The translations under genes were made by a program, and so were the position numbers. From Symbiodinium natans (taxonomy: Eukaryota; Sar; Dinophyceae; Suessiales; Symbiodiniaceae): a DNA stretch of 64,000 nucleotides. The notes under the pieces are model-generated. The model made no database searches, was not told the origin of the DNA, and was given only the letters and a program-made list of their open reading frames with translations. This document shows positions 48,904-60,716 of the stretch, one piece after another. Within the stretch, counting starts at the first letter, position 1; each line of letters begins with the position of its first letter. The DNA is taken from positions 22,501 through 86,500 of the forward strand of contig CAJNDS010002651.1 of the NCBI GenBank assembly GCA_905221605.1. The letters are read 5' to 3'.

Positions 48904-49044
48904 CAGGGTTCGGGGCTCAGGGGCTTTTAGGGCTCAGGGGTTTAGAGGGTTCTCAGGGTGAAATCTAAGCACTGAGGGTTGAGCTTGGGCTGGCTTTTGG
49001 GTTCCAGACCCTGTAAGATAAACCCTACACCCTGAATGTTAAAC

Positions 49045-49195
49045 CCGAAAGCCTAAAGCCTAAAGCCTGTAAAGCCTATAAAGCCTATAAAGCCTAAAGC
49101 CTAAAGCCGAAAGCCTAAAGCCTAAAGCCCAAAGCCCAAAGCCCAAAGCCCAAAGCCCAAAGCCCAAAGCCCAAAGCCCAAAGCCTAAAGCCCAC
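49045..49195 (-). repeat. AAAGCCT / AAAGCCC variant array, ~20 units
   Basis: 7-bp units with a block switch from AAAGCCT to AAAGCCC (eight in a row). The same AAAGCCT variant forms an array at 12394-12480. Confidence 0.96.
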
Positions 49196-49232
49196 CCCCT
49201 AACCCCAACAGCCTAAGATCCAGTAGAGAATC

Positions 49233-49299
49233 CCTGCACTTCGGGGCTCTTGAGCTGGGCTTTGAGCCTTCTCTCGCAAAGCCCTAGCACCCCAACAAC
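49233..49299 (-). CDS. Exon candidate VVGVLGLCERRLKAQLKSPE
   Basis: Opens at CCGAG|GTT, 22 codons ending VQ, GA donor. An internal acceptor CTAG|GG would shorten it to LCERRLKAQLKSPEVQ. Helical and basic. Confidence 0.45.
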
Positions 49300-49319
49300 C
49301 TCGGAACAACCGAGTCTAG

Positions 49320-49428
49320 GGTTAGGGTTTAGGGTTTAGGGTTTAGGGTTTAGGGTTTAGGGTTTAGGGTTTAGGGTTTAGGGTCTAGGGTCTAGGGTCT
49401 AGGGTCTAGGGTCTAGGGTCTAGGGTAA
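49320..49428 (+). repeat. TTTAGGG then TCTAGGG block array, ~15 units
   Basis: Eight TTTAGGG units followed by seven TCTAGGG units, another block-sorted variant. Confidence 0.97.
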
Positions 49429-49600
49429 GCGCAGGACTGCAAGACCCCTCACATCCCCAGAGCCCTACAGCCCGAAACCCCAAAAAAACCCTAAGCCACA
49501 AAACCAAAAAAACCTAAACCCCAAGACCCTATCTAGGCTACGGGGCCTGTAGGGGCGAGGGTTTAGGGTTCAGGGTTTAGGGCTGAGGATTTAAGAAGTC

Positions 49601-49639
49601 CTGGGTATAGCCGCCTGGGCTGGGCCCCGCCGGAAGAAC
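49601..49639 (-). CDS. Exon candidate VLPAGPSPGGYTQ
   Basis: Opens at CCAGAG|GTT and ends at CAG|GA. Pro/Gly-rich. Moderate evidence. Confidence 0.38.
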
Positions 49640-50451
49640 CTCTGGGGCTGGGAATGTGAAGGTTGATGGGGTTTAAGGCTTAGGGTTCAGGGTTTAGGGT
49701 TTAGAGTTTAGGGTTTCGGGGTTAGGGGTGGAGGGGCTTGGGGCTTGTTGGGGGATTAGGGTTCAGTGGTTTTGGGCTGGCTTTGGGGGTGGGGACCTAG
49801 CGACCGGACCAGACTACATCAGGCTGCGTGGGGTTCGTGAGCCACAGGGTAAAGACCCTAAACCCTAAATCCCCTAAGTGACTCATCAATTCCCTAATTA
49901 TGTGCAAAACCACTTAGAAACCACTTAGAAGAGGACCCTCCGGAAGAAACCCCCGCAACCTTCCATATTTTCCCTTTCAAAGGAAAGCCCTAAAAACCCC
50001 CTAACCCCTAACACCCAAGACCCTAAAACCCTAACCCCTAAACCTTGACGCCCTAACCGCAAACCCAAACCCTCAACCCTCAACCCTATGCCCTAAACCC
50101 TAACCCTAAACCCCCGAACCCCAAAAGGAGCTGGGAATCTAATTCCATTTGAGAAGGCCAGCGAGATGCAACGTTCAAACCCCCAATCCTTGAGAGACTT
50201 CGGGGTGTTGAGTTTAGGGTTTAGGGTTTAAAGTTCAAGGTTCCGGGTCTTGGGAAAATGCCCTGCACCCAAAAAACCCTAAAACACTAAGCCCAAACAA
50301 AGCAAGAGAGAGAAAACCCTAAAACCCAAACCCTGGACCCTAAACCCCTAAACCCCTTGAATCCTAAACCCTCAAACCCTACACCCTATGGACCTCTATA
50401 AAGCTTCCAAAACCCCAGAAAGTCGGGGGGGGGGGGGGGGGGGTGGGTGGC

Positions 50452-50720
50452 TTAAATAGGGTTTATTTGGAAGCTGGCACTCGGGTTTTGTTATTACCAA
50501 ACCCATTCCGACGAGGGTACGAGGCTGTCACGTGGGAAACTGGGAGTCTATGTCTTTTCGGGGTCGCCAGACATGTTCTTAGATTGGAAGAAAACTTGAA
50601 CCCAAAAATCTTAGGGACCAGGGCTTGCGATTTGGCTCTTTGGAAGAAAACTTGAACCCAATATCTTAGGGACCAGGGCTTGATTTGGCTCTTTGGAGGA
50701 AAACTTGACGTTCCCACGAG
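50452..50720. repeat. Half of a family-5 element arm, then inverted minisatellite units
   Basis: CTTAAATAGGGTTTATTTGG at 50452 matches an arm of the element at 59629-59732. From 50587 three units of the 54-bp minisatellite (see 52590) appear in the opposite orientation (AACTTGAACCCAA, TCTTAGGGACCAGGGCTTG). Confidence 0.7.
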
Positions 50721-50939
50721 GGCACGCTGCTGTCACGTAAGTCGTACTATCATGGCCTCTTCTAACCTTGTTCTTGTCCCTCCCGCTTCTCTCCCCCTGA
50801 CCCTGTCACTCCTTCTCTATATCTCCTCATTCTTTTTAAAGTGGTACGAATGAGAGGAAGGCAACGTCCCCCCCCCTGGAGGCACCCAGCATCAGCTTCC
50901 ACCCCTTCCTGTTCTTCTCAGAAAAGAAAGAAAAAACAG

Positions 50940-50984
<45 letters not shown>

Positions 50985-51320
50985 GTGCAGCGTGGGGCGG
51001 TCGTGGGGAAACCCCTTGTCCTCAAGCCCGCTGAAAAAGGGGGAAAAAAGGAGCGCGAGAGGGGTGTGGAGAAGAGAGACGAGTGAGGAGCGAGAAGAAG
51101 GTGCAAACTCCCTTTTTTTCTTGTCTAAACAGAGAACGAGATAAGGGGAAAGCCAAGAGGGCCAAGAGGCCCTCTCGCTCTCTCTCCCCCACGGTCTACG
51201 CTTCTCTCCATGCCCTGCGTTGTCTCATTCCCTCTCTCCTTCTGCAAATCTCTTGGAAGCTGATGCTCCTTTTTTTGTGGGCAGGTGCCTCCAGGGGAGG
51301 ACGCTGCCTTCATCTCATTC

Positions 51321-54300
51321 CGCCTTCCCGTACCACTTTAACAGAAAAATGAGGAGATAGAGAGAAAAAGAGACAGGGTCAGGGGGGAGAGAAGAAGGAG
51401 GGACAAGAACAAGGTAGGAAGAACTTGTAAATTCCTCTTCTCTCTTCTCTTTTCCTCTTTCTTTTCCACAAGAAAGAAAATTAATATGGACTTGAGAAAG
51501 GGGAAGCTAAGAGTCAAGAGACCCTTTCTCTCCCACGGTCTATGCTTCTCTCTCTATGCCTCGCCGTGTCTCACTCCCTCTCTGCTTCAGCAAATCTCTG
51601 CTTTGTAGTTCACCCTCCTCCTCGTCTTCCAATTCTACAAGACATGCCGCCCATAAAAGCAAAAAGATGGAGAGAGCGAGCGAGAGAGAGAGAGAGAGAG
51701 AGATAGAGAACGAGCGAGCGAACCGGAAGAAGAAAGGAACAAGGTAGGAAGACATGTAAACTCATCTTTAACAAGAAAAACTGATTGGGAGCATAAACTT
51801 GTCCAATTTTTTTGGAGGGCTGCGCCTGCGACTTGTCTTTTTGGGAGCACATTTTGCCAAAATCTTGGGGGGCGTGTTTTGGGAGCATCCCCTTCTCCAA
51901 AGTCTTAGGAAGACGGTGCTTGCGATTTGTCTTTTGGGAGCACAGAAAATCTTAAGTCTTCGGCCCGCTTTCTTTCAAAGGGTTCAAAAAAATGGAGGTC
52001 TCCGGTGTGGGTGTCCGTGAAAAGTAGGTCTTGTTACAGAAAAGAAAAACAGGACACCCTAATTTTGGATACATGTAACATCATTTCTTTCTTTTATTGC
52101 CTCTTGCGCAAGGAACGACAGGAAGGCAACGGTGGAAAAAGGGGAGCGCCTTTCCTTCAAGTTTCCAAAATCGGAGTCTCTGGTGTGGGTGTCCTGTTAA
52201 GGTGGGTGGCTACAGAAAAGGAAGAAAAGGACACCCGAAACACTCTAAAAAACTTGGACAACCCTTTTCTACATGCTAAATTGTTTACTTTATACCGAAT
52301 GAAACGAACGAAAGTGAGAGAGGACAAAGAAGCACTTTTCTTTCAAGGTTCCAAAAACAAGATCTCCGGTGCGGGTGTGTATTTAATATTTCGCTACAAA
52401 AAAGGAAAAGGACACCCGAAACACTCAAAAAAAACTTGGACACCCCTCTTTACATATTACATTAGATATTCATACTTAAATTAAAGCGTTCAGAAAATGA
52501 AACGAACGAAAGGTGAGAGTGAACAAAGAGCACCTTTTCTTTCAAGGTTTCGTGGGGTCATTTCTTTGCTCCAAACAGTCAAATCGCAAGCCCAGGTCCC
52601 TAAGATTTTGAGTTCAAGTTTTGCTCCAAAGAACATCAAAGAGCCAAATCGCAAGCCCTGCTCCCTAAAACTTTGGCTTCAAGCTTTGCTCCAAAATCGC
52701 CAAATCGCAAGCCCTGCTCCCTAAAACTTTGGCTTCAAGTCTTGCTCCAAAAGGCCAAATGACAAGCCCTGGTCCCTGAAACTTTGGCTTCAAGTTTTCC
52801 TCCAAAAAGTCAGATCGCAAGCCCTGGTGCTTAAGATTTTGGGTTCAAGTTTTCCTCCAAAGAGTCAAAGCGCAAGCCCTGGTCCCTAAGATTGTGGGGT
52901 CATGTTTTGCTCCAAACAGCCAAATCGCAAGCCCTGGTCCCCAAAATTTTGGGTTCAATTTTTCTTCCAAAGAGACAAATCACAAGCCCTGGTCCCTAAG
53001 ATTTTGGGTTCAATTTTTCTTCCAAAGAGCCAAATCACAAGCCCTGGTCCCTAAGATTTTGGGTTCAAGTCTTCCTCCAAAGAGCCAAATCGCAAGCCTT
53101 GGTCCCGCAGATTCTGGGTTCAAGCTTTCTCCAAAGAGCCAAATCGCAAGCTCTGGTCCCTAAGATTTTGGGTTCAAGTTTTCCTCCAAAGACCCAAATC
53201 TGGTCCCTAAGATTGCGGGCAAACCGGAAGCCTTGGTCCCTAAGATTTGGGGTTCAAGTTTTCCTCCAAAGAGCCAAATCACAAGCCCCGGCCCCTAAGA
53301 TTTTGGGTTCCAGTTTTGCTCCAAAAAGCCAAATCGCAAGCCCTGGTCCCTAAGATTGTGGGTTCCAAGTAGTTTTCCTCCAAAGAGCCAAATCGCAAGC
53401 CCTGGTCCCTGAGATTGCGGGGTCATTCTTTGCTCCAATCAGTCAAATCGCAAGCCCTGGTCCCCCAATTTTGGGTTCAAGTTTTCCCCCAAAGAGCCAG
53501 TTCGCAAGCCCTGGTCCCCAAAATGTTCGGTTCAAGTTTTCCTCCAAAGAGTCACATCGCAAGCCCTGGTCCCTAAGATTTTGGCTTCAAAAAGCCAAAT
53601 CGCAAGCCCTGGTCCATATGATGGTGGGTTCAATTTTTCCTCCAAAGAGCCAGATCGCAAGCCCTGGTCCCGAAAAACTTGGGTTCAAGTTTTCTTCCAA
53701 AGAGTCAAATCGCAAGCCCTGGTCCCGCAGATTGTGGGTTCAAGTTTTCCTCCAAAGAGCCACCCCAAATCTTAGGTACCAGGACTTGTGAATTTGACTC
53801 GTTGGAGCAAAGAATGACCCCACAATCTTAGGGACCAGGGCTTGCGATTTGTCTCTTTGGAGGAAAACTTGAACCCAACATTTTGGAGAGCAGGGCTTGC
53901 GATTTGGCTTTTTGGAGGAAAACTTGAACCTAACATCTTAGGGACCAAATCTTAGGGAGCAGGGCTTGCGATTTTGCCCCCCCAAATGTTGTTCCTACCC
54001 CTTTCCCGTTTTGTGTGGTATTTGCAGGACTTTTGCAGAGTGCCAAGGGGATCCCGGCAAATTTTGACCGGCAATCCGCCTTCCCGTACCACTTTAACAG
54101 AAAAATGAGGAGATAGAGAGAAAAAGAGACAGGGTCAGGGGGGAGAGAAGAAGGAGGGACAAGAACAAGGTAGGAAGAACATGTAAATTCCTCTTCTCTC
54201 TTCTCTTTTCCTCTTTCTTTTCCACAAGAAAGAAAATTAATATGGACTTGAGAAAGGGGAAGCTAAGAGTCAAGAGACCCTTTCTCTCCCACGGTCTATG

Positions 54301-54434
54301 CTTCTCTCTCTATGCCTCGCCGTGTCTCACTCCCTCTCTGCTTCAGCAAATCTCTGCTTTGTAGTTCACCCTCCTCCTCGTCTTCCAATTCTACAAGACA
54401 TGCCGCCCATAAAAGCAAAAAGATGGAGAGAGCG

Positions 54435-54475
<41 letters not shown>

Positions 54476-56520
54476 GCGAGCGAACCGGAAGAAGAAAGGA
54501 ACAAGGTAGGAAGACATGTAAACTCATCTTTAACAAGAAAAACTGATTGGGAGCATAAACTTGTCCAAATTTTTTGGAGGGCTGCGCCTGCGACTTGTCT
54601 TTTGGGAGCACATTTTGCCAAAATCTTGGGGGGCGTGTTTTGGGAGCATCCCCTTCTCCAAAATCTTAGGAAGACGGTGCTTGCGATTTGTCTTTTGGGA
54701 GCACAGAAAATCTTAAGTCTTCGGCCTGCTTTCTTTCAAAGGGTTCAAAAAAATGGAGGTCTCCGGTGTGGGTGTCCGTGAAAAGTAGGTCTTGTTACAG
54801 AAAAGAAAAACAGGACACCCTAATTTTGGATACATGTAATATCATTTCTTTCTTTTATTGCCTCTTGCGCAAGGAACGACAGGAAGGCAACGGTGGAAAA
54901 AGGGGAGCGCCTTTCCTTCAAGTTTCCAAAATCGGAGTCTCTGGTGTGGGTGTCCTGTTAAGGTGGGTGGCTACAGAAAAGGAAGAAAAGGACACCCGAA
55001 ACACTCTAAAAAACTTGGACAACCCTTTCTACATGCTAAATTATTTACTTTATACCGAATGAAACGAACGAAAGTGAGAGAGGACAAAGAAGCACTTTTC
55101 TTTCAAGGTTTCCAAAAACAAGATCTCCGGCGCGGGTGTATATTTAATATTTCGCTACAAAAAAGGAAAAGGACACCCGAAACACTCAAAAAAACTTGGA
55201 CACCCCTCTTTACATATTACATTAGATATTCATACTCAAATTAAAGCGTTCAGAAAATGAAACGAACGAAAGGTGAGAGTGAACAAAGAGCACCTTTTCT
55301 TTCAAGGTTTCGTGGGGTCATTTCTTTGCTCCAAACAGTCAAATCGCAAGCCCAGGTCCCTAAGATTTTGAGTTCAAGTTTTGCTCCAAAGAACATCAAA
55401 GAGCCAAATCGCAAGCCCTGCTCTCTAAAACGTTGGCTTCAAGTTTTGCTCCAAAAAACCAAATCGCAAGCCCTGCTCCCTAAAACTTTGGCTTCAAGTC
55501 TTGCTCCAAAAGGCCAAATGACAAGCCCTGGTCCCTGAAACTTTGGCTTCAAGTTTTCCTCCAAAAAGTCAGATCGCAAGCCCTGGTGCTTAACATTTTG
55601 GGTTCAAGTTTTCCTCCAAAGAGTCAAAGCGCAAGCCCTGGTCCCTAAGATTGTGGGGTCATGTTTTGCTCCAAACAGCCAAATCGCAAGCCCTGGTCCC
55701 CAAAATTTTGGGTTCAATTTTTCTTCCAAAGAGACAAATCACAAGCCCTGGTCCCTAAGATTTTGGGTTCAATTTTTCTTCCAAAGAGCCAAATCACAAG
55801 CCCTGGTCCCTAAGATTTTGGGTTCAAGTCTTCCTCCAAAGAGCCAAATCGCAAGCCTTGGTCCCGCAGATGCTGGGTTCAAGCTTTCTCCAAAGAGCCA
55901 AATCGCAAGCTCTGGTCCCTAAGATTTTGGGTTCAAGTTTTCCTCAAAAGACCCAAATCTGGTCCCTAAGATTGCGGGCAAACCGGAAGCCCTGGTCCCT
56001 AAGATTTGGGGTTCAAGTTTTCCTCCAAAGAGCCAAATCACAAGCCCCGGCCCCTAAGATTTTGGCTTCCAGTTTGGCTTCAAAAAGCCAAATCGCAAGC
56101 CCTGGTCCACCTGGTCCCGAAAAACTTGGGTTCAAGTTTTCTTCCAAAGAGTCAAATCGCAAGCCCTGGTCCCGCAGATTGTGGGTTCAAGTTTTCCTCC
56201 AAAGAGCCACCCCAAATCTTAGGTACCAGGACTTGTGAATTTGACTCGTTGGAGCAAAGAATGACCCCACAATCTTAGGGACCAGGGCTTGCGATTTGTC
56301 TCTTTGGAGGAAAACTTGAACCCAACATTTTGGAGAGCAGGGCTTGCGATTTGGCTTTTTGGAGGAAAACTTGAACCTAACATCTTAGGGACCAAATCTT
56401 AGGGAGCAGGGCTTGCGATTTTGCCCCCCCAAATGTTGTTCCTACCCCTTTCCCGTTTTGTGTGGTATTTGCAGGACTTTTGCAGAGTGCCAAGGGGATC
56501 CCGGCAAATTTTGACCGGCA
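51321..56520. repeat. Large tandem segmental duplication (2.75 kb and 2.44 kb copies)
   Basis: Copy A 51321-54076 and copy B 54077-56520 are nearly identical from CGCCTTCCCGTACCACTTTA onward. The shift is 2756 bases at the left and 2450 at the right; copy B lacks about 306 bases of minisatellite units. Differences are few (GA-tract length, single substitutions), so the event is recent. Paired Lys/Arg-rich frames in both copies (51927-52484, 54688-55244) are broken by a 1-base difference and show no domain. Confidence 0.93.
52590..53765 (+). repeat. 54-55-bp minisatellite, copy A
   Basis: About 21 units with AAATCGCAAGCCCTGGTCCC, TAAGATTTTGGGTTCAAGTT and TTCCTCCAAAGAGCC. At 53765-53975 the array flips orientation, making an inverted repeat. 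Copy B is 55355-56425. Confidence 0.92.
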
Positions 56521-56985
56521 AATGTTGTTCCTACCCTTTCCCGTTTTGTGTGGTATTTGCAGGACTTTTCCAGGGCACCAAGGGGATCCCGGCAGATTTG
56601 GACCCGCGAAGTTGTTCCTACCCTTTCCCTGTTTGTGTGGTATTTGCAGGACTTTTCCAGGGCGCCAAGGGGATCCCGGCAAATTTTGACCGGCAAATGT
56701 TGTTCCTACCCTTTCCGGTTTTGTGTGGTATTTGCAGGCCATGTGCACGGTGCCAAGGGGATCCCGGCAAATTTTGACCCCCAAATGTTGTTCCTACCCT
56801 TTCCCGTTTTGTGTGGTATTTGCAGGACTTCTGCAGGGTGCCATGCAAGGGGATCCCGGCAAATTTTGACCGGCAAATTTTGTTCCTACCCTTTCCGGTT
56901 TTGTGTGGTATTTGCAGGCCATGTGCACGGTGCCAAGGGGATCCCGGCAAATTTTGACCTCTTAAATGTTGTTCCTACCCTTTCC
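56431..56985 (+). repeat. ~88-bp minisatellite, 7 copies
   Basis: Units share TGTTGTTCCTACCCTTTCC, GTGTGGTATTTGCAGGAC and AAGGGGATCCCGGCAAATTT, starting at 56431, 56520, 56608, 56696, 56784, 56876 and 56965. One truncated unit (53990-54070) lies at the end of segmental copy A, which marks the duplication junction. Confidence 0.93.
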
Positions 56986-56995
56986 GGGGTCTTCC

Positions 56996-57480
56996 CCCTG
57001 CTCGCCCCCTGGGGGCCTCATTTTTTTGGTTTTGAACGGCCACCACCACCACCACCACCACCACCAGACAATACCACAAAAGAAAAGCCCCATTTTGTTA
57101 ACCTCATTTTTTGGTTTTGAACGGCCACCACGACCACCACCACCACCACCACCAGACAATACCACCAAAAAAAAAAACATTTTGTTAACCTCATTTTTTG
57201 GTTTTGAACGACCACCACCACCACCACCAGACAATACCACCAAAAAAAGCCCCATGTTGTTAACCTCATTTTTTGTTTCAAACGGCAACCACCACCACCA
57301 CCACCAGACAATACCACCCAAAAATAACCCCATTTTGTTAACCTCATTTTTTGGTTTTGAACGGCCACCACCACCACCACCACCACCACCACCACCACCA
57401 CCAGACAATACCACAAAAGAAAAGCCCCATTTTGTTAACCTGATTTTTTTGGTTTCTAACGGCAACCACCACCACCCCCG
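56996..57480 (+). repeat. ~80-95-bp minisatellite with embedded (ACC)n, 6 copies
   Basis: Each unit has AACCTCATTTTTTGGTTT, an (ACC) run of 5-13, AGACAATACCAC and CCCCATTTTGTT. ACC length differs from unit to unit. His- and Pro-rich frames result. Confidence 0.92.
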
Positions 57481-57734
57481 CGAGGAGCACACCCTGCGAA
57501 TGACGCATGCTTATGCACTAAATTGAGAGGTTTAAGGGTTTGGGGATTTTTGGGTTTATGGGTCTAGTAGTTTCAGTTTATGAGGGGGGGGGGGGGCGTA
57601 GCGGGGGGGTCTCCCCCCTGCTCGCCCCCTGGGGGGCCTTGAGGGGAAGGGGGGAGCTCGAGGGGGGCAAGCCCTCGATCCAGAGGGTGCGGGGGGCGGA
57701 GCCCCCCGCGAACGGTGGTGAATATTTGAGTTTT

Positions 57735-58075
57735 TCAGACTGAAGATGATGGGAGATGATGGAGATGAAGAAGATGATGAAAGATGAGGAAGATGAAGAA
57801 GATGATGCAAGATGACGAAGATGATGAAGATGATGAAGAAGATGAAGGTGATGAAGATGATGAAGATGAACGAGCTGAGGGAGATGAAGCAGATGATGAA
57901 GATGAGGGAGATGAGGGAGATGAAGAAGATGATAAAGATGAAGATGATAGAGTTCAACGAGCTCAGCGAGATGAAAGAGATGAAGGAGATGATGAAGATG
58001 ATGGAGATGATGGAGATGATGAAGATGAAGGAAAAAAAGGATATTAAGGAGATGACGAAAAAGATGAAAATGATG
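57735..58075 (+). repeat. GAT/GAA purine-rich tract
   Basis: Degenerate GATGAAGATGA repeats. The plus strand opens an Asp/Glu-only frame of 87 codons and a Met/Lys frame. I find no boundary or motif to support a gene. Confidence 0.85.
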
Positions 58076-58077
58076 AT

Positions 58078-59605
58078 GCCCCCCCCCCTCCCAGAATTAA
58101 ATAATTTAAAAAATTTAAATCCGAAACGCCCCTTTCGGATTTAAATTATTTAAATTATTTAATTCTGGGAAGGGGGGGGGCCCGGTCCTGCCCCCCCCCC
58201 TTTTCGGATTTAAATTATTTAAATTATTTAAATTTTTTAAATTATTTAAATTATTTAAATTATTTAAATCCGGGGGGGGGGAATTAAATAATTTAAATAA
58301 TTTAAATCTGAAAGGGGGGGTTCGGATTTAAATTATTTAAATTATTTAATTCCCCCCCCCGGAATTAAATAATTTAAATAATTTAAATAATTTAAATAAT
58401 TTAAATAATTTAAATAATTTAAATCCGAAAAGGGGGGGGGGCCAGGCCCAGGCCCCCTCCCCCTCCCAGAATTAAATAATTTAAATAATTTAAATCCGGA
58501 ACGCCCCTTTCGGATTTAAATTATTTAAATTATTTAATTCTGGGAGGGGGAGGGGGCCGGGGCCTGCCCCCCCCCCCTTTTCGGATTTAATTTATTTAAA
58601 TTATTTAAATTATTTAAATTATTTAAATTATTTAATTCCGGGGGGGGAATTAAATAATTTAAATAATTTAAATCTGAAAGGGGGGGTTCGGATTTAAATT
58701 ATTTAAATTATTTAATTCCCCCCCCCCGGAATTAAATAATTTAAATAATTTAAATAATTTAAATAATTTAAATAATTTAAATCCGAAAAGGGGGGGGGGC
58801 CAGGCCCAGGCCCCCTCCCCCTCCCAGAATTAAATAATTTAAATAATTTAAATCCGGAACGCCCCTTTCGGATTTAAATTATTTAAATTATTTAATTCTG
58901 GGAGGGGGAGGGGGCCCGGGCCTGGCCCCCCCCCCCTTTTCGGATTTAATTTATTTAAATTATTTAAATTATTTAAATTATTTAATTCCGGGGGGGGAAT
59001 TAAATAATTTAAATAATTTAAATCTGAAAGGGGGGGTTCGGATTTAAATTATTTAATTCCCCCCCCCGGAATTAAATAATTTAAATAATTTAAATAATTT
59101 AAATAATTTAAATAATTTAAATAATTTAAATCCGAAAAGGGGGGGGGGCCAGGCCCAGGCCCCCTCCCCCTCCCAGAATTAAATAATTTAAATAATTTAA
59201 ATCCGGAACGCCCCTTTCGGATTTAAATTATTTAAATTATTTAATTCTGGGAGGGGGAGGGGGCCCGGGCCTGGCCCCCCCCTTTTCGGATTTAATTTAT
59301 TTAAATTATTTAAATTATTTAAATTATTTAATTCCGGGGGGGGAATTAAATAATTTAAATAATTTAAATCTGAAAGGGGGGGTTCGGATTTAAATTATTT
59401 AAATTATTTAATTCCCCCCCCCCGGAATTAAATAATTTAAACAATTTAAATAATTTAAATAATTTAAATAATTTAAATAATTTAAATCCGAAAAGGGGGG
59501 GGGCCAGGCCCAGGCCCCCTCCCCCTCCCAGAATTAAATAATTTAAATAATTTAAATCCGGAACGCCCCTTTCGGATTTAAATTATTTAAATTATTTAAT
59601 TCCTT
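58078..59605. repeat. Palindromic AT/GC block satellite, ~355-bp period
   Basis: Alternates pure A+T blocks (TTTAAATAATTTAAATAA) with pure G or C blocks. Period marks GCCAGGCCCAGG at 58441, 58799, 59148 and 59503 (358, 349, 355). Each period holds a near-perfect hairpin: CCCCCTCCCCCTCCCAG plus A+T stem, loop AACGCCCCTTT, and the exact complement ending CTGGGAGGGGGAGGGGG. Further nested inverted repeats join at CCGGGGGGGGAATT and CCCCCCCCGGAATT. No coding content. Confidence 0.96.
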
Positions 59606-59628
59606 GCCCCAGACCCCCCAGAAACGAT

Positions 59629-59732
59629 AATAGGGTCTATTTGGAAGTTGTCTCTTGTAAATAAGTATACGTTTTGGGGCCTTATTTCCTCTTTAAAACA
59701 CGAGTCTCAGCTTCCAAATAGACCCTATTTAA
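59629..59732. mobile_element. MITE-like element with ~22-bp terminal inverted repeats (family 5)
   Basis: AATAGGGTCTATTTGGAAGT at the left and ACTT-type complement GCTTCCAAATAGACCCTATT at the right flank about 60 bases. One arm recurs at 50452. It adjoins the end of the palindromic satellite. Confidence 0.7.
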
Positions 59733-59900
59733 GCTGCACACGGGGGGGGGGGGGGTGTGCTTGAACAGGCTTAGGGTTTGGGGTTTAGGGTTTGGGGTTT
59801 GAGTTTAGGGTTCAGGGTTCAGGGTTTAGGGTTTAGGGTTTGGGGTTTTAGGAGTTAGGGTCCTTGAATGATGAAATGAATGACAGCGGGCTGTGGGGTC

Positions 59901-59936
59901 CTTGTCTCTAAGCCCCATCGTCCTGAGCTGCAACTC
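59901..59936 (-). CDS. Exon candidate ELQLRTMGLRDK
   Basis: Opens at GATGGAG|GAG and ends at AAG|GA. The frame is open further as DPTARCHSFHHS, so the donor is uncertain. Confidence 0.4.
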
Positions 59937-60038
59937 CTCCATCCCCATGAACCATGTTTAGGGTTTAGGGTTTAGGGTTTAGGGTTTAGGGTTTAGGGTT
60001 TAGGGTTGAGGGTTTAGGGGTTTAGGGTTTAGGGGCTT

Positions 60039-60171
60039 ACTTGGAGGTTCATGGTACTCATTAACCAATGATAGCTGTACTTATAACGCACTTATGATCC
60101 CCATAAGTGCCCCAATATGGTTATAAGTACAGTCAGAACTGGTTAGTAAGTACCATGGACCTCCAAATAAG
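60039..60171. mobile_element. Foldback element, family 1, compact copy
   Basis: Arms ACTTGGAGGTTCATGGTACT and AGTACCATGGACCTCCAAAT are almost perfect inverted repeats. An inner pair GCTGTACTTATAA / TTATAAGTACAGT is also inverted. The best-preserved member in the window. Confidence 0.8.
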
Positions 60172-60220
60172 GATTCGAGTTTTAGGGGGTAGGGTTTAGG
60201 GCTACTCCCCCTCTCCTTGC

Positions 60221-60273
60221 CTGCCCCGCCAGGCCATCGACCATGCACCGAGCTGCGCCCACAGCGGCGGTGC
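60221..60273 (-). CDS. Exon candidate TAAVGAARCMVDGLAGQ
   Basis: Opens at GTCTAG|GC and closes at CAG|GCAAGG. 17 codons, GC donor. Unrecognised. Confidence 0.45.
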
Positions 60274-60679
60274 CTAGACACTTGGACCCTTAAAGCCTGT
60301 ACGGGGGTGGTGGAGGGTTTAGGGTTGGGTTTAGGGTTTAGGGTATAGGGTATAGAGTTGAGGGTTAAATGGGCATTTCCCAAAATAGGGGTACCCCTTT
60401 TTATTGCCCCGAAATAGAATAAGAGCCCCTTAAAGGGACCCCCAACAAGTGTACCCTATTTTCGGAAACCCATCTTGCGTACATTGCCCAGACGTAGATG
60501 GATGCCCTTGGGGCTTGAAGGGAATGATGAAAGCATCCTACACAGGGCACTACTACTGGGCATGCGAGCCTACCAAGCTCAAACACGAGTTCCAAGTATG
60601 GTCGAGTTTTGGGGTTAGGGTTTAGGGTTTAGGGTTTAGGGTTTAGGGTTTAGGGTTTAGGCTTCTAGGTTTAGGGCGC

Positions 60680-60716
60680 CGAGTAGGCGGGTTCTAGGAC
60701 TTCGGTTTCAGCGTGC
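60680..60716 (-). CDS. Exon candidate HAETEVLEPAYS
   Basis: Pyrimidine-rich acceptor CCCTCGCAG|G and GC donor. 12 codons. Confidence 0.42.

Noticed and set aside
51927-55244. Lys/Arg-rich frames of 124-185 codons repeated in both duplication copies
   Set aside because: Frames differ between copies by small indels, codon use is unlike the exons, no motif. I cannot exclude a decayed gene.
56962-57526. His/Pro- and Val/Gly-rich frames
   Set aside because: Produced by (ACC)n minisatellite units.
57784-58047. Acidic 87-codon frame (Asp/Glu)
   Set aside because: Simple GAT/GAA tract with no start context or boundaries.
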